A stretch of DNA of 64,000 bases from Streptococcus sp. VT 162 (GCA_000688775.2 CP007628.2:434001-498000); one strand, 5' to 3'. Shown: positions 7,256-15,956, counted from the stretch's first letter. Made by a program: numbers and translations. Notes: generated from the sequence alone by a model not told the origin.

Positions 7256-8737
7256 ATGAGAGATTTATTATCGAAAAAAAGTCATAGACAATTAGAATTA
7301 TTAGAATTACTATTTGAAAACAAACGCTGGTTTCATATTTCAGAACTAGCAGAATTATTGCACTGTACAGAACGTTCCGTAAAAGATGACTTGTCCCAAG
7401 TCAGATCTTCTTTTCCTGACCTGATATTTCATTCCTCAACAAACGGCATCCGTATCATTAACACTGATGATAGTGATATTGAGATGGTCTATCATCATTT
7501 TTTTAAGCATTCAACCCACTTTTCAATTTTAGAATTCGTCTTCTTTAATGAAGGATGTGATACTGATAGTATCTGCAGAGAGTTTTATATCAGTTCTTCC
7601 TCTCTTTATCGTATCATCCGTCACATTAATAAAATTATTAAGAAACAATATCGTTTTGAAATAAGCCTCAATCCAGTTCGAATCACTGGAAATGAGATTG
7701 ATATCCGTTACTTTTTTGCTCAGTATTTTTCAGAGAAATATTATTTCCTTGAATGGCCTTTTGAAGATTTTTCAGTAGAACCCTTGTGTAAGCTGTTGGC
7801 ACTGGTCTATAAAGAAACTGCATTTCCAGTCAATTTCGCAACTCAACGAATGTTAAAGTTACTCCTCGTTACAAATTTATACCGCATTAAGTTTGGTCAT
7901 TTCTTGGAAGTTGAGAAAAATTCTTTTAACAACCAATTGTTGGAATCTTTCATGCAGGCAGAAGGAATTGACGAGATTGTAGCGAGCTTTGACTCTGAAT
8001 ATCATATCTCTCTGAATAAAGAAGTGATCGGTCAATTATTTGTATCCTATTTTCAAAAAATGTTTTTCATAGATGAAGAAGTATTTCTCAACCATGCAAA
8101 AACAGACAGCTATGTGAAAAAATCGTATCAGTTATTGGGAGATCTAGTAGATCAGGTATCAAGAGAGTATAATCTCCAAGTAGACAATAAAGATAATCTG
8201 ATTTGGCATATGCATAATACAGCACATCTGCATCGCCAGGAATTATCGACAGAGTTTATCCTATTTGATCAAAAAGGTAATACAATCAAGAACTTTCAAA
8301 ATATTTTCCCTCGCTTTGTTTCAGAGGTGAAGGAAGGGATTGAACATTATCTAGAGGCTTTGGATATGGATCGTAATTCAATGAAGGTCAATCATTTGTC
8401 TTATACTTTTATCACTCATAGCAAACACTTGGTGCTAAATCTTTTACAAAATCAACCTAAATTAAAGGTTTTGGTCATGAGTAATTTTGATCAGTATCAT
8501 GCAAAATCAGTAGCCGAGACACTTTCTTACTATTGTAGTAACAATTTTGAACTGGAGGTTTGGGGTGAATTAGAGTTATCACTTGATTCTCTAAAAGAAT
8601 CACCATACGACATCATTATTTCTAATTTTATTATTCCTCCTATTGAAAATAAGAGACTGATCTATTCTAATAATGTCAATACAGTTGCTCTCATCTCTTT
8701 GCTTAACGCAATGATGTTTATTCGATTGGACGAGTAA
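7256..8737 (+). CDS. mgrA: Mga-like virulence regulator MgrA
   Basis: 493 aa. The N-terminal Mga HTH region (HISELAELLHCTERSVKDDL, residues 27-46) is followed by a second HTH_Mga helix set (FYISSSSLYRIIRHINKII, near residue 105), then PRD-like segments and a C-terminal EIIB-like portion (LKVLVMSNFDQYHAKS, near residue 403). The pneumococcal orthologue lies beside the gls24 operon and represses the rlrA pilus islet. No rlrA islet is in this window. AAAGAAAAG precedes the ATG. Confidence 0.85.
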   Translation: MRDLLSKKSHRQLELLELLFENKRWFHISELAELLHCTERSVKDDLSQVRSSFPDLIFHSSTNGIRIINTDDSDIEMVYHHFFKHSTHFSILEFVFFNEGCDTDSICREFYISSSSLYRIIRHINKIIKKQYRFEISLNPVRITGNEIDIRYFFAQYFSEKYYFLEWPFEDFSVEPLCKLLALVYKETAFPVNFATQRMLKLLLVTNLYRIKFGHFLEVEKNSFNNQLLESFMQAEGIDEIVASFDSEYHISLNKEVIGQLFVSYFQKMFFIDEEVFLNHAKTDSYVKKSYQLLGDLVDQVSREYNLQVDNKDNLIWHMHNTAHLHRQELSTEFILFDQKGNTIKNFQNIFPRFVSEVKEGIEHYLEALDMDRNSMKVNHLSYTFITHSKHLVLNLLQNQPKLKVLVMSNFDQYHAKSVAETLSYYCSNNFELEVWGELELSLDSLKESPYDIIISNFIIPPIENKRLIYSNNVNTVALISLLNAMMFIRLDE

Positions 8738-8749
8738 CTAAGATTAACA

Positions 8750-8776
8750 AAAAAGCCTTGAAATCAAGGCTTTTTC
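8750..8776. terminator. Terminator after mgrA
   Basis: AAAAAGCCTTGA pairs with TCAAGGCTTTTT, then CTGTTGA follows. It is a strong bidirectional hairpin of the dispersed family also seen at 4891, 15262 and 16646. Confidence 0.85.
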
Positions 8777-8874
8777 TGTTGATGTTTCTTTCCTTACACG
8801 AACTTTTACATTGAGAATCAACTAGTTTTGAAGTACCTTTACTTAGTCATTAAAGGAAAATAGAGTCAGACTAC

Positions 8875-9741
8875 TCACTGTTTGGTTTGAAACAATTTGA
8901 TTTTATCGTCACAGTAAGTGATTAAATCTTGAGCTTTTTCAAAATTATATCCTTTTTCAGAAGCTGACTTCACTTTTTTTTCATCAAAATAGTAGCCAGT
9001 CAAACCTGTAATTTCTTCTGATAAGGTGAGGTAGTAGCCTGTTTTAATTCCCTCGTCTAGATCTTTTGAAAATGACTTCATCAAGCGTCCGAAGAGAGAC
9101 TTTTTCGTCTTTTCATCACAGGAATCATTCCCCAATTTGGTTGAAATTAAACCTGGATGGTAAGAATTGATGGTGATGTTTGAACCTCTTAAGAAGAACT
9201 TTCTGGCTAGATAGCGTGTCATCCAAATAGTGTAAAGTTTAGAATTATTATAGGCCAATCCGGGATTATAATTGTTCTCAAATCCAAAGTCTAAATCCTT
9301 GACCTTGGCAAAATGATGCATATAGGAGGAGGTATTAATGATACGACCGTCAGGCGCTTTTTCTAACAAGGGGCTTAGCTCAGTTGTTAACGTATAGGGA
9401 ATGAGAACGGATAACATAAAAGTCAACTCGACATTTTCAGCACTCGCTTTTCGTTCTTTTCCTGCATACAGTCCTGCATTGTTAAACAAGACATCGATAC
9501 TTTGAAAGTCTCGCTTGATTTCTTCCACAAATCGATAAACATCGTCTAATTTTGAAAAATCTGCAAGGTAACTAGAAACTCTGCCTCTCAAGGAAACTGC
9601 CCGAACCTCTTGAAGCGCCAACTCAAGTTTTTGAGGGTTTCGACCATGGAGGATGATCTGATGACCTTCACTGGCCAGTTTCTTTGCCAAATGTTTCCCA
9701 ATACCGTCAGTAGCACCTGTAATCAGAATCGTTTTGACCAT
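8875..9741 (-). CDS. Short-chain dehydrogenase/reductase
   Basis: 288 aa. It starts at MVKTILITGATDGIG, with TTGGAGG 5 bases before the ATG. The Rossmann glycine motif TGATDGIG is at residues 8-15, NNAG near residue 87, and the catalytic Ser and YxxxK-type pair appear as INTSSYMHH and YNNSKLYT. The long form resembles retinol dehydrogenase-like SDRs. The start codon is one base past the stop of the hydrolase gene, so the two are coupled. It is the last gene of an Rrf2-linked oxidoreductase-hydrolase-SDR operon; the substrate is unknown. Confidence 0.88.
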   Translation of the reverse strand: MVKTILITGATDGIGKHLAKKLASEGHQIILHGRNPQKLELALQEVRAVSLRGRVSSYLADFSKLDDVYRFVEEIKRDFQSIDVLFNNAGLYAGKERKASAENVELTFMLSVLIPYTLTTELSPLLEKAPDGRIINTSSYMHHFAKVKDLDFGFENNYNPGLAYNNSKLYTIWMTRYLARKFFLRGSNITINSYHPGLISTKLGNDSCDEKTKKSLFGRLMKSFSKDLDEGIKTGYYLTLSEEITGLTGYYFDEKKVKSASEKGYNFEKAQDLITYCDDKIKLFQTKQ

Positions 9742-9742
9742 C

Positions 9743-10579
9743 TTAGTCCTCCAAGAAAGTAATGAGTTCTTTTGAAAATTCGTCTGCATATTGGAAGATC
9801 GAACCGTGCCCTGCATTTGGATAGATAATCAGCTTACTATTTTCGATTTTCTCATGCATGTCATAGGAATTTTCCGTTGGAACCTGCATATCCTTGTCCC
9901 CGTTGACGATTAAGGTTGGTTGAGTGATAAATGTTAGATCGTCTTGAGGATCTTTCCCCCAACGTTTAATAGCTTTGAGTTGAGTTAGGAAACCAGGCAC
10001 ACTCATGTCTTTATCCGCAAATTCCTTTGTTCTCATACCCATTCGTCCTAGAACTTTCAAAGCTTCAATTTTCCCTTGTTTATCATGATTATAGAAGATA
10101 TAGCGTTTAGGGTCGATGCGCTCGAGTCCAGCTTTAAACATATACTTAAATGTTTTCCCTGTTACCTTATCGATCTCTTTTCCACCTCGAGGTCCTGTTC
10201 CTGCCAAGATGAGACGGTTGACTAGATTAGGCTTGATTCTGACGATTTCTTGTGCAATCATACCTCCCATTGAAAGACCTAGGAGGTTGATTTTATCGTA
10301 ACCAAGGGCTTGAATAAAGGCAATTGTCTGCTCAGCCATTCCAGGAATCGTCGAAGCAACTTTTCCCTGGCTGGCTCCTACTCCAGGAAGATCGACTACA
10401 ATGACATGGTGCTTTTCAGCAATCAAGTCTAATAGTCTTGGATCCCAGTTATCTAGAGTTGCTGCCAAATGGACCAGCATCAGAAGAGGTAGTTTTGATT
10501 TGCCTTTACTGAGTTCGCGATAGGCAATTTGATTTCCTTGGACAGTGATGTATTGATTTTTAGTTGTAAGATATGACAT
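9743..10579 (-). CDS. Alpha/beta hydrolase
   Basis: 278 aa from the ATG at 10579, which has AAAAGGAAAA upstream. The nucleophile elbow GLSMGG lies near residue 96, the HGS catalytic-His motif (NAGHGSIFQ) is near the end, and an Asp follows VNGDKDMQVP. The oxyanion region is LVHLAATLDNW rather than the usual HG motif. The fold matches small esterase, lyase or haloperoxidase-like hydrolases. It is the middle gene of the operon, 13 bases after the oxidoreductase. Confidence 0.88.
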   Translation of the reverse strand: MSYLTTKNQYITVQGNQIAYRELSKGKSKLPLLMLVHLAATLDNWDPRLLDLIAEKHHVIVVDLPGVGASQGKVASTIPGMAEQTIAFIQALGYDKINLLGLSMGGMIAQEIVRIKPNLVNRLILAGTGPRGGKEIDKVTGKTFKYMFKAGLERIDPKRYIFYNHDKQGKIEALKVLGRMGMRTKEFADKDMSVPGFLTQLKAIKRWGKDPQDDLTFITQPTLIVNGDKDMQVPTENSYDMHEKIENSKLIIYPNAGHGSIFQYADEFSKELITFLED

Positions 10580-10592
10580 TGTGTTTTCCTTT

Positions 10593-11597
10593 TTATTTCT
10601 TAAAGCTGAGGACTGTTTTTCCACGCGAGCGACCATTAGCGACCTTGTCTAAGGCGCTATTCACTTCTTCAAATGGATAAACTGTATCGATAGAGGGTTT
10701 GATTTCTAATTTACTAAAGAGGTCAGCTACCTCTTGTAATTGAGCGCCGTTGCTTTCTACAAAGATAAAATGGTAGTGAACGCCGTATTTGTCAGCCATC
10801 TTATCAAATTTGCGACCAGCTAAGCCAAGAATCATCTGTTTCCATTTTGGCAGATTCATGCGTTTGGCAAAGGCAGCGTTTGGCATGGCACGAAGTGAAA
10901 CAAGATGACCACCTTTTTTCATGATAGACATTTGTTTTTCAGTTTCAGCTCCACCGAGAGTATCGAGGACATAATCAACCTGGCTAACAGTTTTTGTATA
11001 ATCCTCTGTTTTGTAATCGATAAAGCGGTCTGCTCCTAGTTTCAAGACACGCTCTGCACTATCTCCAGAACCGTTGGTAATGACTTTCAAACCTTTTGCT
11101 TTGGCAATCGGAATGGCCATTCCACCAACTCCTCCAGTACCACCAGAAATAAAGATTGTTTTCCCAGCTTGAGCGCCCATGAGGTCAAAAGCCTGTATAA
11201 TGGTTAAGGCAGTAAGAGGAACAGCAGCAGCTTCCTCGTCTGATAGATAGTCTGGAACCTTGGCTAAGGCTTGGCTATCGACAGCTAGGTATTCTGCAAA
11301 GGCGCCGACATGATCAAGTGGCAGACGGCCAAATACACGATCTCCGACCTGAAAGTTGTCAACTTGCTTGCCAATGCTTTCAACGATTCCAACTACTTCG
11401 TTACCTGCAGTTTGAGGAAGTTTGTAAGGAACAATCATCTTGACTTCACCACGAGAGATCATGTTATCGAGAGGATTAACCCCAGCTGCGGTGACTTTGA
11501 TTAAAACTTCTTTGTCTGTGATACTTGGTTTAGCGATTTCTGTTATGTTCAGTGTGATATTATTTTTGTTATAAGTAGTGTGTTGTGCGGCTTTCAT
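10593..11597 (-). CDS. NADP-dependent zinc-free (quinone-type) alcohol dehydrogenase
   Basis: 334 aa MDR-superfamily protein. The N-terminal GroES-like domain has GVNPLDNMISRG and GNEVVGIVESIG, and the Rossmann motif GGTGGVGG lies near residue 155. Zinc-ligand cysteines are absent, as in quinone oxidoreductases. It is the first gene of the operon. The palindrome ATACTTGTAT-CTA-ATACAAGTAT, shared with the Rrf2 gene promoter, lies 33 bases upstream of its ATG, so repression by the neighbouring Rrf2 protein is likely. Confidence 0.9.
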   Translation of the reverse strand: MKAAQHTTYNKNNITLNITEIAKPSITDKEVLIKVTAAGVNPLDNMISRGEVKMIVPYKLPQTAGNEVVGIVESIGKQVDNFQVGDRVFGRLPLDHVGAFAEYLAVDSQALAKVPDYLSDEEAAAVPLTALTIIQAFDLMGAQAGKTIFISGGTGGVGGMAIPIAKAKGLKVITNGSGDSAERVLKLGADRFIDYKTEDYTKTVSQVDYVLDTLGGAETEKQMSIMKKGGHLVSLRAMPNAAFAKRMNLPKWKQMILGLAGRKFDKMADKYGVHYHFIFVESNGAQLQEVADLFSKLEIKPSIDTVYPFEEVNSALDKVANGRSRGKTVLSFKK

Positions 11598-11630
11598 TGT
11601 CTTCTCTTTTCTTTTTTAACGCGACTGAGT

Positions 11631-11653
11631 ATACTTGTATCTAATACAAGTAT
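11631..11653. promoter_or_regulatory. Rrf2-type operator before the oxidoreductase operon
   Basis: Perfect palindrome with 10-bp arms (ATACTTGTAT and ATACAAGTAT) around CTA. On the minus strand TATACT within it could be the -10. The core ACTTGTATCTRATACAAG is shared with 12138-12155. Confidence 0.82.
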
Positions 11654-11669
11654 ATGTTGTTTCAGGTAA

Positions 11670-11695
11670 AAACTGATTTGTTATCAAATCAGTTT
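11670..11695 (-). terminator. Terminator overlapping the end of the Rrf2 gene
   Basis: AAACTGATTTG pairs with CAAATCAGTTT around TTAT, with a T-run on the minus strand. The Rrf2 stop codon (11689-11691) lies inside the hairpin. Confidence 0.8.
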
Positions 11696-12120
11696 CGGAC
11701 TTGTTTGGCTTGTTTATATAGATTGTCAATGACATCTTCTAAAGTTTGATTTGCTAATTCCTTCTCTAATTGAGATTCGGCACTAGCGAAAAGCGGTGAA
11801 ACTGCTCCTTGGATATGTTTTCCAACAGGGCAATCAGGATTGCTATTTTGATGAACAGGGAATAAACTAATGTGATTGATTTCTTGAGTAGCATAGTAGA
11901 TCTCTAGTAAAGTCATTTTCTTTGGAGACTTACTGAGTTGATAACCTGTTTTTCCTTGCTGGGAATGAATCAAATCTGCATTTTTCAATAAGGCAATCAC
12001 CTTTCGAATGTAACTAGCGTTGGTCCCGACGCTCTCAGCCAGTGCTTGTGAACTTAAGGTATCCTTGCTTTCACTAATCATGGTTAGGATGTGCAAGGCT
12101 ACTGAAAATTTCGTATCCAT
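11689..12120 (-). CDS. Rrf2 family transcriptional repressor
   Basis: 143 aa from the ATG at 12120 with TAAAGGAG upstream. The winged helix DTKFSVALHILTMISES and SYIRKVIALLKNADLI are the Rrf2 signature. Only one Cys (PDCPVG) is present where Fe-S members such as IscR and NsrR have three, so it is closer to YwnA-type Rrf2 proteins without a cluster. An 8-bp-arm palindrome upstream (12139-12155) matches the one before the oxidoreductase operon, which points to autoregulation plus control of that operon. The inducer is unknown. Confidence 0.9.
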   Translation of the reverse strand: MDTKFSVALHILTMISESKDTLSSQALAESVGTNASYIRKVIALLKNADLIHSQQGKTGYQLSKSPKKMTLLEIYYATQEINHISLFPVHQNSNPDCPVGKHIQGAVSPLFASAESQLEKELANQTLEDVIDNLYKQAKQVRN

Positions 12121-12138
12121 ATAAACTCCTTTAGATAA

Positions 12139-12155
12139 CTTGTATCTGATACAAG
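12139..12155. promoter_or_regulatory. Rrf2-type operator before its own gene
   Basis: CTTGTATC-T-GATACAAG, perfect 8-bp arms, 18 bases upstream of the Rrf2 start. Confidence 0.82.
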
Positions 12156-12171
12156 AACAAGTATAGCACAA

Positions 12172-12777
12172 ATAAAAAGAAAAGCAAGACTTTTGTTTTA
12201 AATTAAAAAAAATTTTTTGAAGAGTGTCATCAGATTAGAGATGTTTGGTAAGAAAGTTCATAATCAAATGGGAGGATAAACTTGTTTTAAAGAAACAGAA
12301 TCTCCCCTCTCTGCTTGATTAAACATATCTTAGTTTGTGCCTAGTAAACTTTGTTTCATAATCTAATTATATGTTATTTCATTCCGTTTTTTTGTTCTTT
12401 TCAAAGCGTTATGAGGACTTGAAACTTATTTTATAATTTTTAATTAGTAAAATGTTGAATTATAGTGAGTATTGTGTCACAATAGATAGTATATAAATCA
12501 TTAATAGAATAGAAATAATACTTTCTTACCTTTACAAGTAGTATTGGTTACACATTTTTTCGTCTCAATTGTACTTATCTCTCAAGTTTAGTTAATTTTT
12601 ATTAGCTTTGTTTTCGAATCAATAAAACAAATTTTAGAAGGGCATAAGACAAGATGGTGACATTACTACAGTCATTTCTAGTCACCATATGTTGCTGGCA
12701 CAGGCTGTTTGTAGTGTTGGCTATTTACTAGTCAGTTTAATCGGAGTGTTTAATTTTTATTGTTGAAAGGTTTTTAT
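12172..12777. other. Gene-free AT-rich interval with three inverted repeats
   Basis: No ORF is convincing here. It holds: (1) a roughly 92-base imperfect palindrome at 12239-12330, with outer arms AGATGTTT/AAACATATCT, then TAATCAA/TTGATTA, then GGGAG/CTCCC; (2) a perfect palindrome TATTGTG-T-CACAATA at 12470-12484; (3) ATGGTGAC (12654-12661) with GTCACCAT (12681-12688), about 90 bases before the next gene. The first could be a small RNA or a miniature repeat, the second an operator. None is assigned. Confidence 0.5.
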
Positions 12778-14067
12778 ATGGCGAAAATTCTATCTTTAGG
12801 TCTGACAGGTAAGAAATTACTTGCTCAGGGGTTCTTGTTTGTTCTGCTAGGTCTCATCTTGATGGTCACGGGGACTTGGTTGCCAGTAACGGTTATTCGA
12901 CTGGTTCTGTTTTTAGCTTGGATAGCAACGGTCTTAGATTTAGTATTACGTATTTTCAAAAAAAGTCAGTCAACGGACACCTTGGGAGTTGCACTGGTTA
13001 AATTGTTAGTGCTGGGATATTTGCTTGGCTCCAATCTTGCGACGGATGTGCCGATTTATATTTTGGCTCTTGTGATTGGAGTTTATCAGATTTTTCATGC
13101 TAGTATTAACCTTGTCACCTATGTTCTCTACCGCAAAAACAAAATTCGACCTCGTTTTCGTCTCTTACTAGATGGACTCGTACTAGTTTTTCTTGGTGGG
13201 ACTAGTCTTTTGTCCTCTACAGGAAATTCTGTCTTTCAACTCTTTGTATTAGGGGCTTATTTTTTCCTTTATGGTCTGTCCAATATCCGTGATGGTTTCT
13301 TGTTTGAGGAGGAAATTGGGAAAAACCATCTCAAACGTCGCATTAGAATTAGCTTACCTATTGTCCTAGCCGCTCTCATCCCTGCAAGAACTTTAGCAAA
13401 AATCAACAAATTCATGCAGGAAAATGCTGATGAGAGAGAGGATATCCATCTTGGAATGGTGAAGTCTGGTAAGACAGCGGAGCTTGAAATTTTTGTTCAT
13501 ACAGCTGAGACCTCTCTGTTTTCGGCAATTGGTCATGTGGATATCTGCTATCAAGGCCGTGTTATTTCTTATGGCAACTATGATCCGTCTTCTGAGACCT
13601 TATTTGGCATGGTAGGAGATGGTGTCTTATATTTCTGTGATCGTGACAAGTACATTGACCTATGTAAACGTGAGAGTCAAAAAACGCTTTTTGGTTATGG
13701 GATAGATTTGACGCCTGAAATGGAAAAAGCAGTTCAGAAAAAGTTGGCTGAATTGAAACAACTGACGATTCCATGGGAGCCAAGTGCAGATAAAATCATG
13801 ACAGGTGATGGTAAGGAAGACTACACCTACGCTTATAAAATCAGACATGAGACAGATGGGGAACTTTATAAATTTATCAAATCTAAGTTTAAATCCTACT
13901 TTGTCTTATCTACAAACTGTGTGCTCTTGGCTGATACCATAGTCGGTCAGGCTGGCACCGATATCCTCTCACCCAAAGGATTTATCGCTCCAGGAACTTA
14001 CCAAGCCTACCTTAATCGAGAGTTTGAAAAACCAAATAGTATAGTCGTATCTAAACATGTTTATTAA
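12778..14067 (+). CDS. DUF308-like membrane protein fused to a predicted permuted papain-like domain
   Basis: 429 aa from the ATG at 12778 (GAAAGG 8 bases upstream). Residues 10-170 hold about six hydrophobic segments resembling HdeD/DUF308. The cytosolic or outer C-terminal part, about residues 230-429, begins EIFVHTAETSLFSAIGHVDI, then RVISYGNYD, and ends with STNCVLLADTIVGQAG. His then Cys in this order, with GH followed by ISYG, resembles circularly permuted NlpC/P60 enzymes (the DUF4105/YiiX group). Candidate catalytic residues are His253 and Cys381. This domain call is inference. An AI-2E family transporter follows 9 bases later. Confidence 0.65.
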   Translation: MAKILSLGLTGKKLLAQGFLFVLLGLILMVTGTWLPVTVIRLVLFLAWIATVLDLVLRIFKKSQSTDTLGVALVKLLVLGYLLGSNLATDVPIYILALVIGVYQIFHASINLVTYVLYRKNKIRPRFRLLLDGLVLVFLGGTSLLSSTGNSVFQLFVLGAYFFLYGLSNIRDGFLFEEEIGKNHLKRRIRISLPIVLAALIPARTLAKINKFMQENADEREDIHLGMVKSGKTAELEIFVHTAETSLFSAIGHVDICYQGRVISYGNYDPSSETLFGMVGDGVLYFCDRDKYIDLCKRESQKTLFGYGIDLTPEMEKAVQKKLAELKQLTIPWEPSADKIMTGDGKEDYTYAYKIRHETDGELYKFIKSKFKSYFVLSTNCVLLADTIVGQAGTDILSPKGFIAPGTYQAYLNREFEKPNSIVVSKHVY

Positions 14068-14076
14068 GGAGAATTT

Positions 14077-15165
14077 ATGAACTTAGTAAAAAAATACACC
14101 CCGTTAATACTTTTTATAGGGCTGGTTGCTCTTGTAATTCTGAATGCATCGAGCTTTATATCAGGAGCAATCTCTCTCTTTGATGTAATATCAACCTTGA
14201 TTTATGGTGCTGTTATTGCTTTTGTGCTTAATGTTCCTATGAAAAAAATTGAACAGTACTTAGTTAAATTGAAGGTAAAGGCAGAGTTGCGTCGTCCGAT
14301 TGCCATGGTACTTGTTTTCCTAGCTCTTATCTTAATCGTGATTGCTCTTTTGGTTTTGGTGCTGCCAACCCTAGCCCAGACTATTAGTCAGCTGGGAACA
14401 GTCCTTTCAACAGTCCTTACTCAACTTGGGAAATTGCTAGGCAGCTCGGAATTTGTAACCAAAGACATGTTGTCAACTATCGTATCAGGCATACAGGGAC
14501 AATCTAGTTCTATTAGCCAAGCTTTGATAGGTTTTTTATCAGGTCTGACTAGTAATATCGGCAATATTTTTTCAAGTTTGATGAATGCCTTTTTGATTAT
14601 AGTCTTCACCTTTTTATTTTTATCCAGTAAGGAACATTTGGCAGCGATGACGAGTCGACTTCTAAAAGTTTTTCTTCCAGAGAAGGTGGTGATAAAGTTG
14701 ACTTACATTGGACAAGTAGCACTAGAGACTTATGACCAATTTTTGATGAGTCAGCTGATTGAAGCAGTTATCATAGGAGTTATGATAGCGGTTGGTTACA
14801 GCGTGTTTGGGATACCCTATGGAGTAATGACAGGTATCTTTGCAGGAGTGCTATCGTTCATTCCTTATGTAGGGCCTATGATTGCTTGTGTTGTGGGAGC
14901 GATTTTTATCTTCACAGTGAGTCCTACTCAAGCCTTACTTTCTCTTCTTCTATATCAAGTTATACAGCTGATTGAAGGAAACCTTATTTATCCTAGAGTT
15001 GTAGGTCAGTCTATTGGTTTGCCAGCTATTTTCACGCTTGCGGCTGCTAGTATTGGAGGGAATCTTTTCGGACTACTTGGAATGATATTCTTTACCCCCG
15101 TATTTGCTGTTATCTATCGACTGGTTAAAGAATTTGTCGTTGCAAAGGAAAATCAGCTAGATTAA
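14077..15165 (+). CDS. AI-2E family transporter (YdbI/PerM-like)
   Basis: 362 aa polytopic membrane protein with about 7-8 segments. The family signature is seen in SQLIEAVIIGVMIAVG and FIPYVGPMIACVVGAIF, then GNLIYPRVVGQSIGLP near residue 310. Members export AI-2 or, in some bacteria, exchange cations; the role here is not known. It starts 9 bases after the preceding membrane-protein gene with AAGGAGAA, so both form one unit ending at the 15193 terminator. Confidence 0.9.
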   Translation: MNLVKKYTPLILFIGLVALVILNASSFISGAISLFDVISTLIYGAVIAFVLNVPMKKIEQYLVKLKVKAELRRPIAMVLVFLALILIVIALLVLVLPTLAQTISQLGTVLSTVLTQLGKLLGSSEFVTKDMLSTIVSGIQGQSSSISQALIGFLSGLTSNIGNIFSSLMNAFLIIVFTFLFLSSKEHLAAMTSRLLKVFLPEKVVIKLTYIGQVALETYDQFLMSQLIEAVIIGVMIAVGYSVFGIPYGVMTGIFAGVLSFIPYVGPMIACVVGAIFIFTVSPTQALLSLLLYQVIQLIEGNLIYPRVVGQSIGLPAIFTLAAASIGGNLFGLLGMIFFTPVFAVIYRLVKEFVVAKENQLD

Positions 15166-15192
15166 GAAAAACTAAATTTAATAAGATATACT

Positions 15193-15229
15193 GAGAAGAG
15201 AGTGAGAGATTCTCTTCTCTTTTATTTTT
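15193..15229 (+). terminator. Terminator after the AI-2E family gene
   Basis: GAGAAGAGA pairs with TCTCTTCTC, followed by TTTTATTTTT. Confidence 0.8.
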
Positions 15230-15261
15230 AAATACTTTTCTACAAAAAGCTATTAGACGTT

Positions 15262-15290
15262 AAAAAAAGCCTTGGTTTCAAGGCTTATTT
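15262..15290 (-). terminator. Terminator of tRNA-Lys copy 1
   Basis: On the minus strand AGCCTTG pairs with CAAGGCT and a run of seven T follows. It is the same family as 8750 and 16646. Confidence 0.75.
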
Positions 15291-15305
15291 CTGTTGATTT
15301 AGATG

Positions 15306-15378
15306 TGCCCCCTGCAGGGCTCGAACCTGCGCCCCATAGCTTAAGAGTCTACTGCTCTACCAACTGAGCTAAGGAGGC
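15306..15378 (-). tRNA. tRNA-Lys (CTT), diverged copy
   Basis: 73 nt cloverleaf on the minus strand without an encoded CCA. The acceptor GCCTCCT pairs with AGGGGGC, the D arm is GCTC...GAGC, the anticodon loop CTCTTAA has anticodon CTT, and the T arm is GCAGG/CCTGC. It differs from the 16688-16760 copy at two places: position 39 is G instead of T, which breaks the 31-39 pair at the base of the anticodon loop, and one variable-loop base is G instead of T. Confidence 0.9.
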
Positions 15379-15440
15379 AACAGAAAAAGCTGAGAATGTA
15401 ACTTCCCAGCTATTTTAATATGCCCAAAATGGCAGCTAGA

Positions 15441-15956
15441 TTATTTACGAAAGGCATCAAGGATATAGGTGAAACCAACAATTAAAAATGCAAAGGCAAC
15501 GACATAAACGACAAAGACACTTGTAGCTACTGGATTGAACAAAATCACTAGACCTAGTAAAAATGCAAGCAACGCTATCCACATGATATGGTTGCCAATA
15601 ATAGGGAAAATCAATCCCAGACGATTGCCTTTAAAGAAAGCTATAATGGCTTCTACAATTAACCAAATTCCTAAAATAGTTGGAATGACAACTGGCAGCG
15701 TCACAAAGCCATAGGCAACGAGGTAAAGAGCTAAGAGAAGATTAACAATCCCTTGGAAAAGATGAGCTGGTGAGCGAAGCTCTTTTGGTACAGAGAAATA
15801 GCCTAAAATAGCTGCTATAGAAGAAACCAGTAAACCAAATGCAATCCACCAGCTGTAAGCAACAAGATTAGCTACTGGGTTTGTAAATAGGAAAAGTCCT
15901 AAAAGGACAAAAACAACTCCTGCAAGGAATAGCAGTAAACGATTAGAAAATTTCAT
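15441..15956 (-). CDS. DUF308/HdeD family membrane protein
   Basis: 171 aa from the ATG at 15956, which is preceded by AGGGGGT; upstream in-frame codons have no ribosome site. Six hydrophobic segments in three pairs are the HdeD/DUF308 repeat pattern (FLAGVVFVLLGLFLFTNPVA, then IPTILGIWLIVEAIIAFF). The family is linked to acid or envelope stress in enterobacteria; the role in streptococci is unknown. It lies between the two tRNA-Lys genes. Confidence 0.82.
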   Translation of the reverse strand: MKFSNRLLLFLAGVVFVLLGLFLFTNPVANLVAYSWWIAFGLLVSSIAAILGYFSVPKELRSPAHLFQGIVNLLLALYLVAYGFVTLPVVIPTILGIWLIVEAIIAFFKGNRLGLIFPIIGNHIMWIALLAFLLGLVILFNPVATSVFVVYVVAFAFLIVGFTYILDAFRK

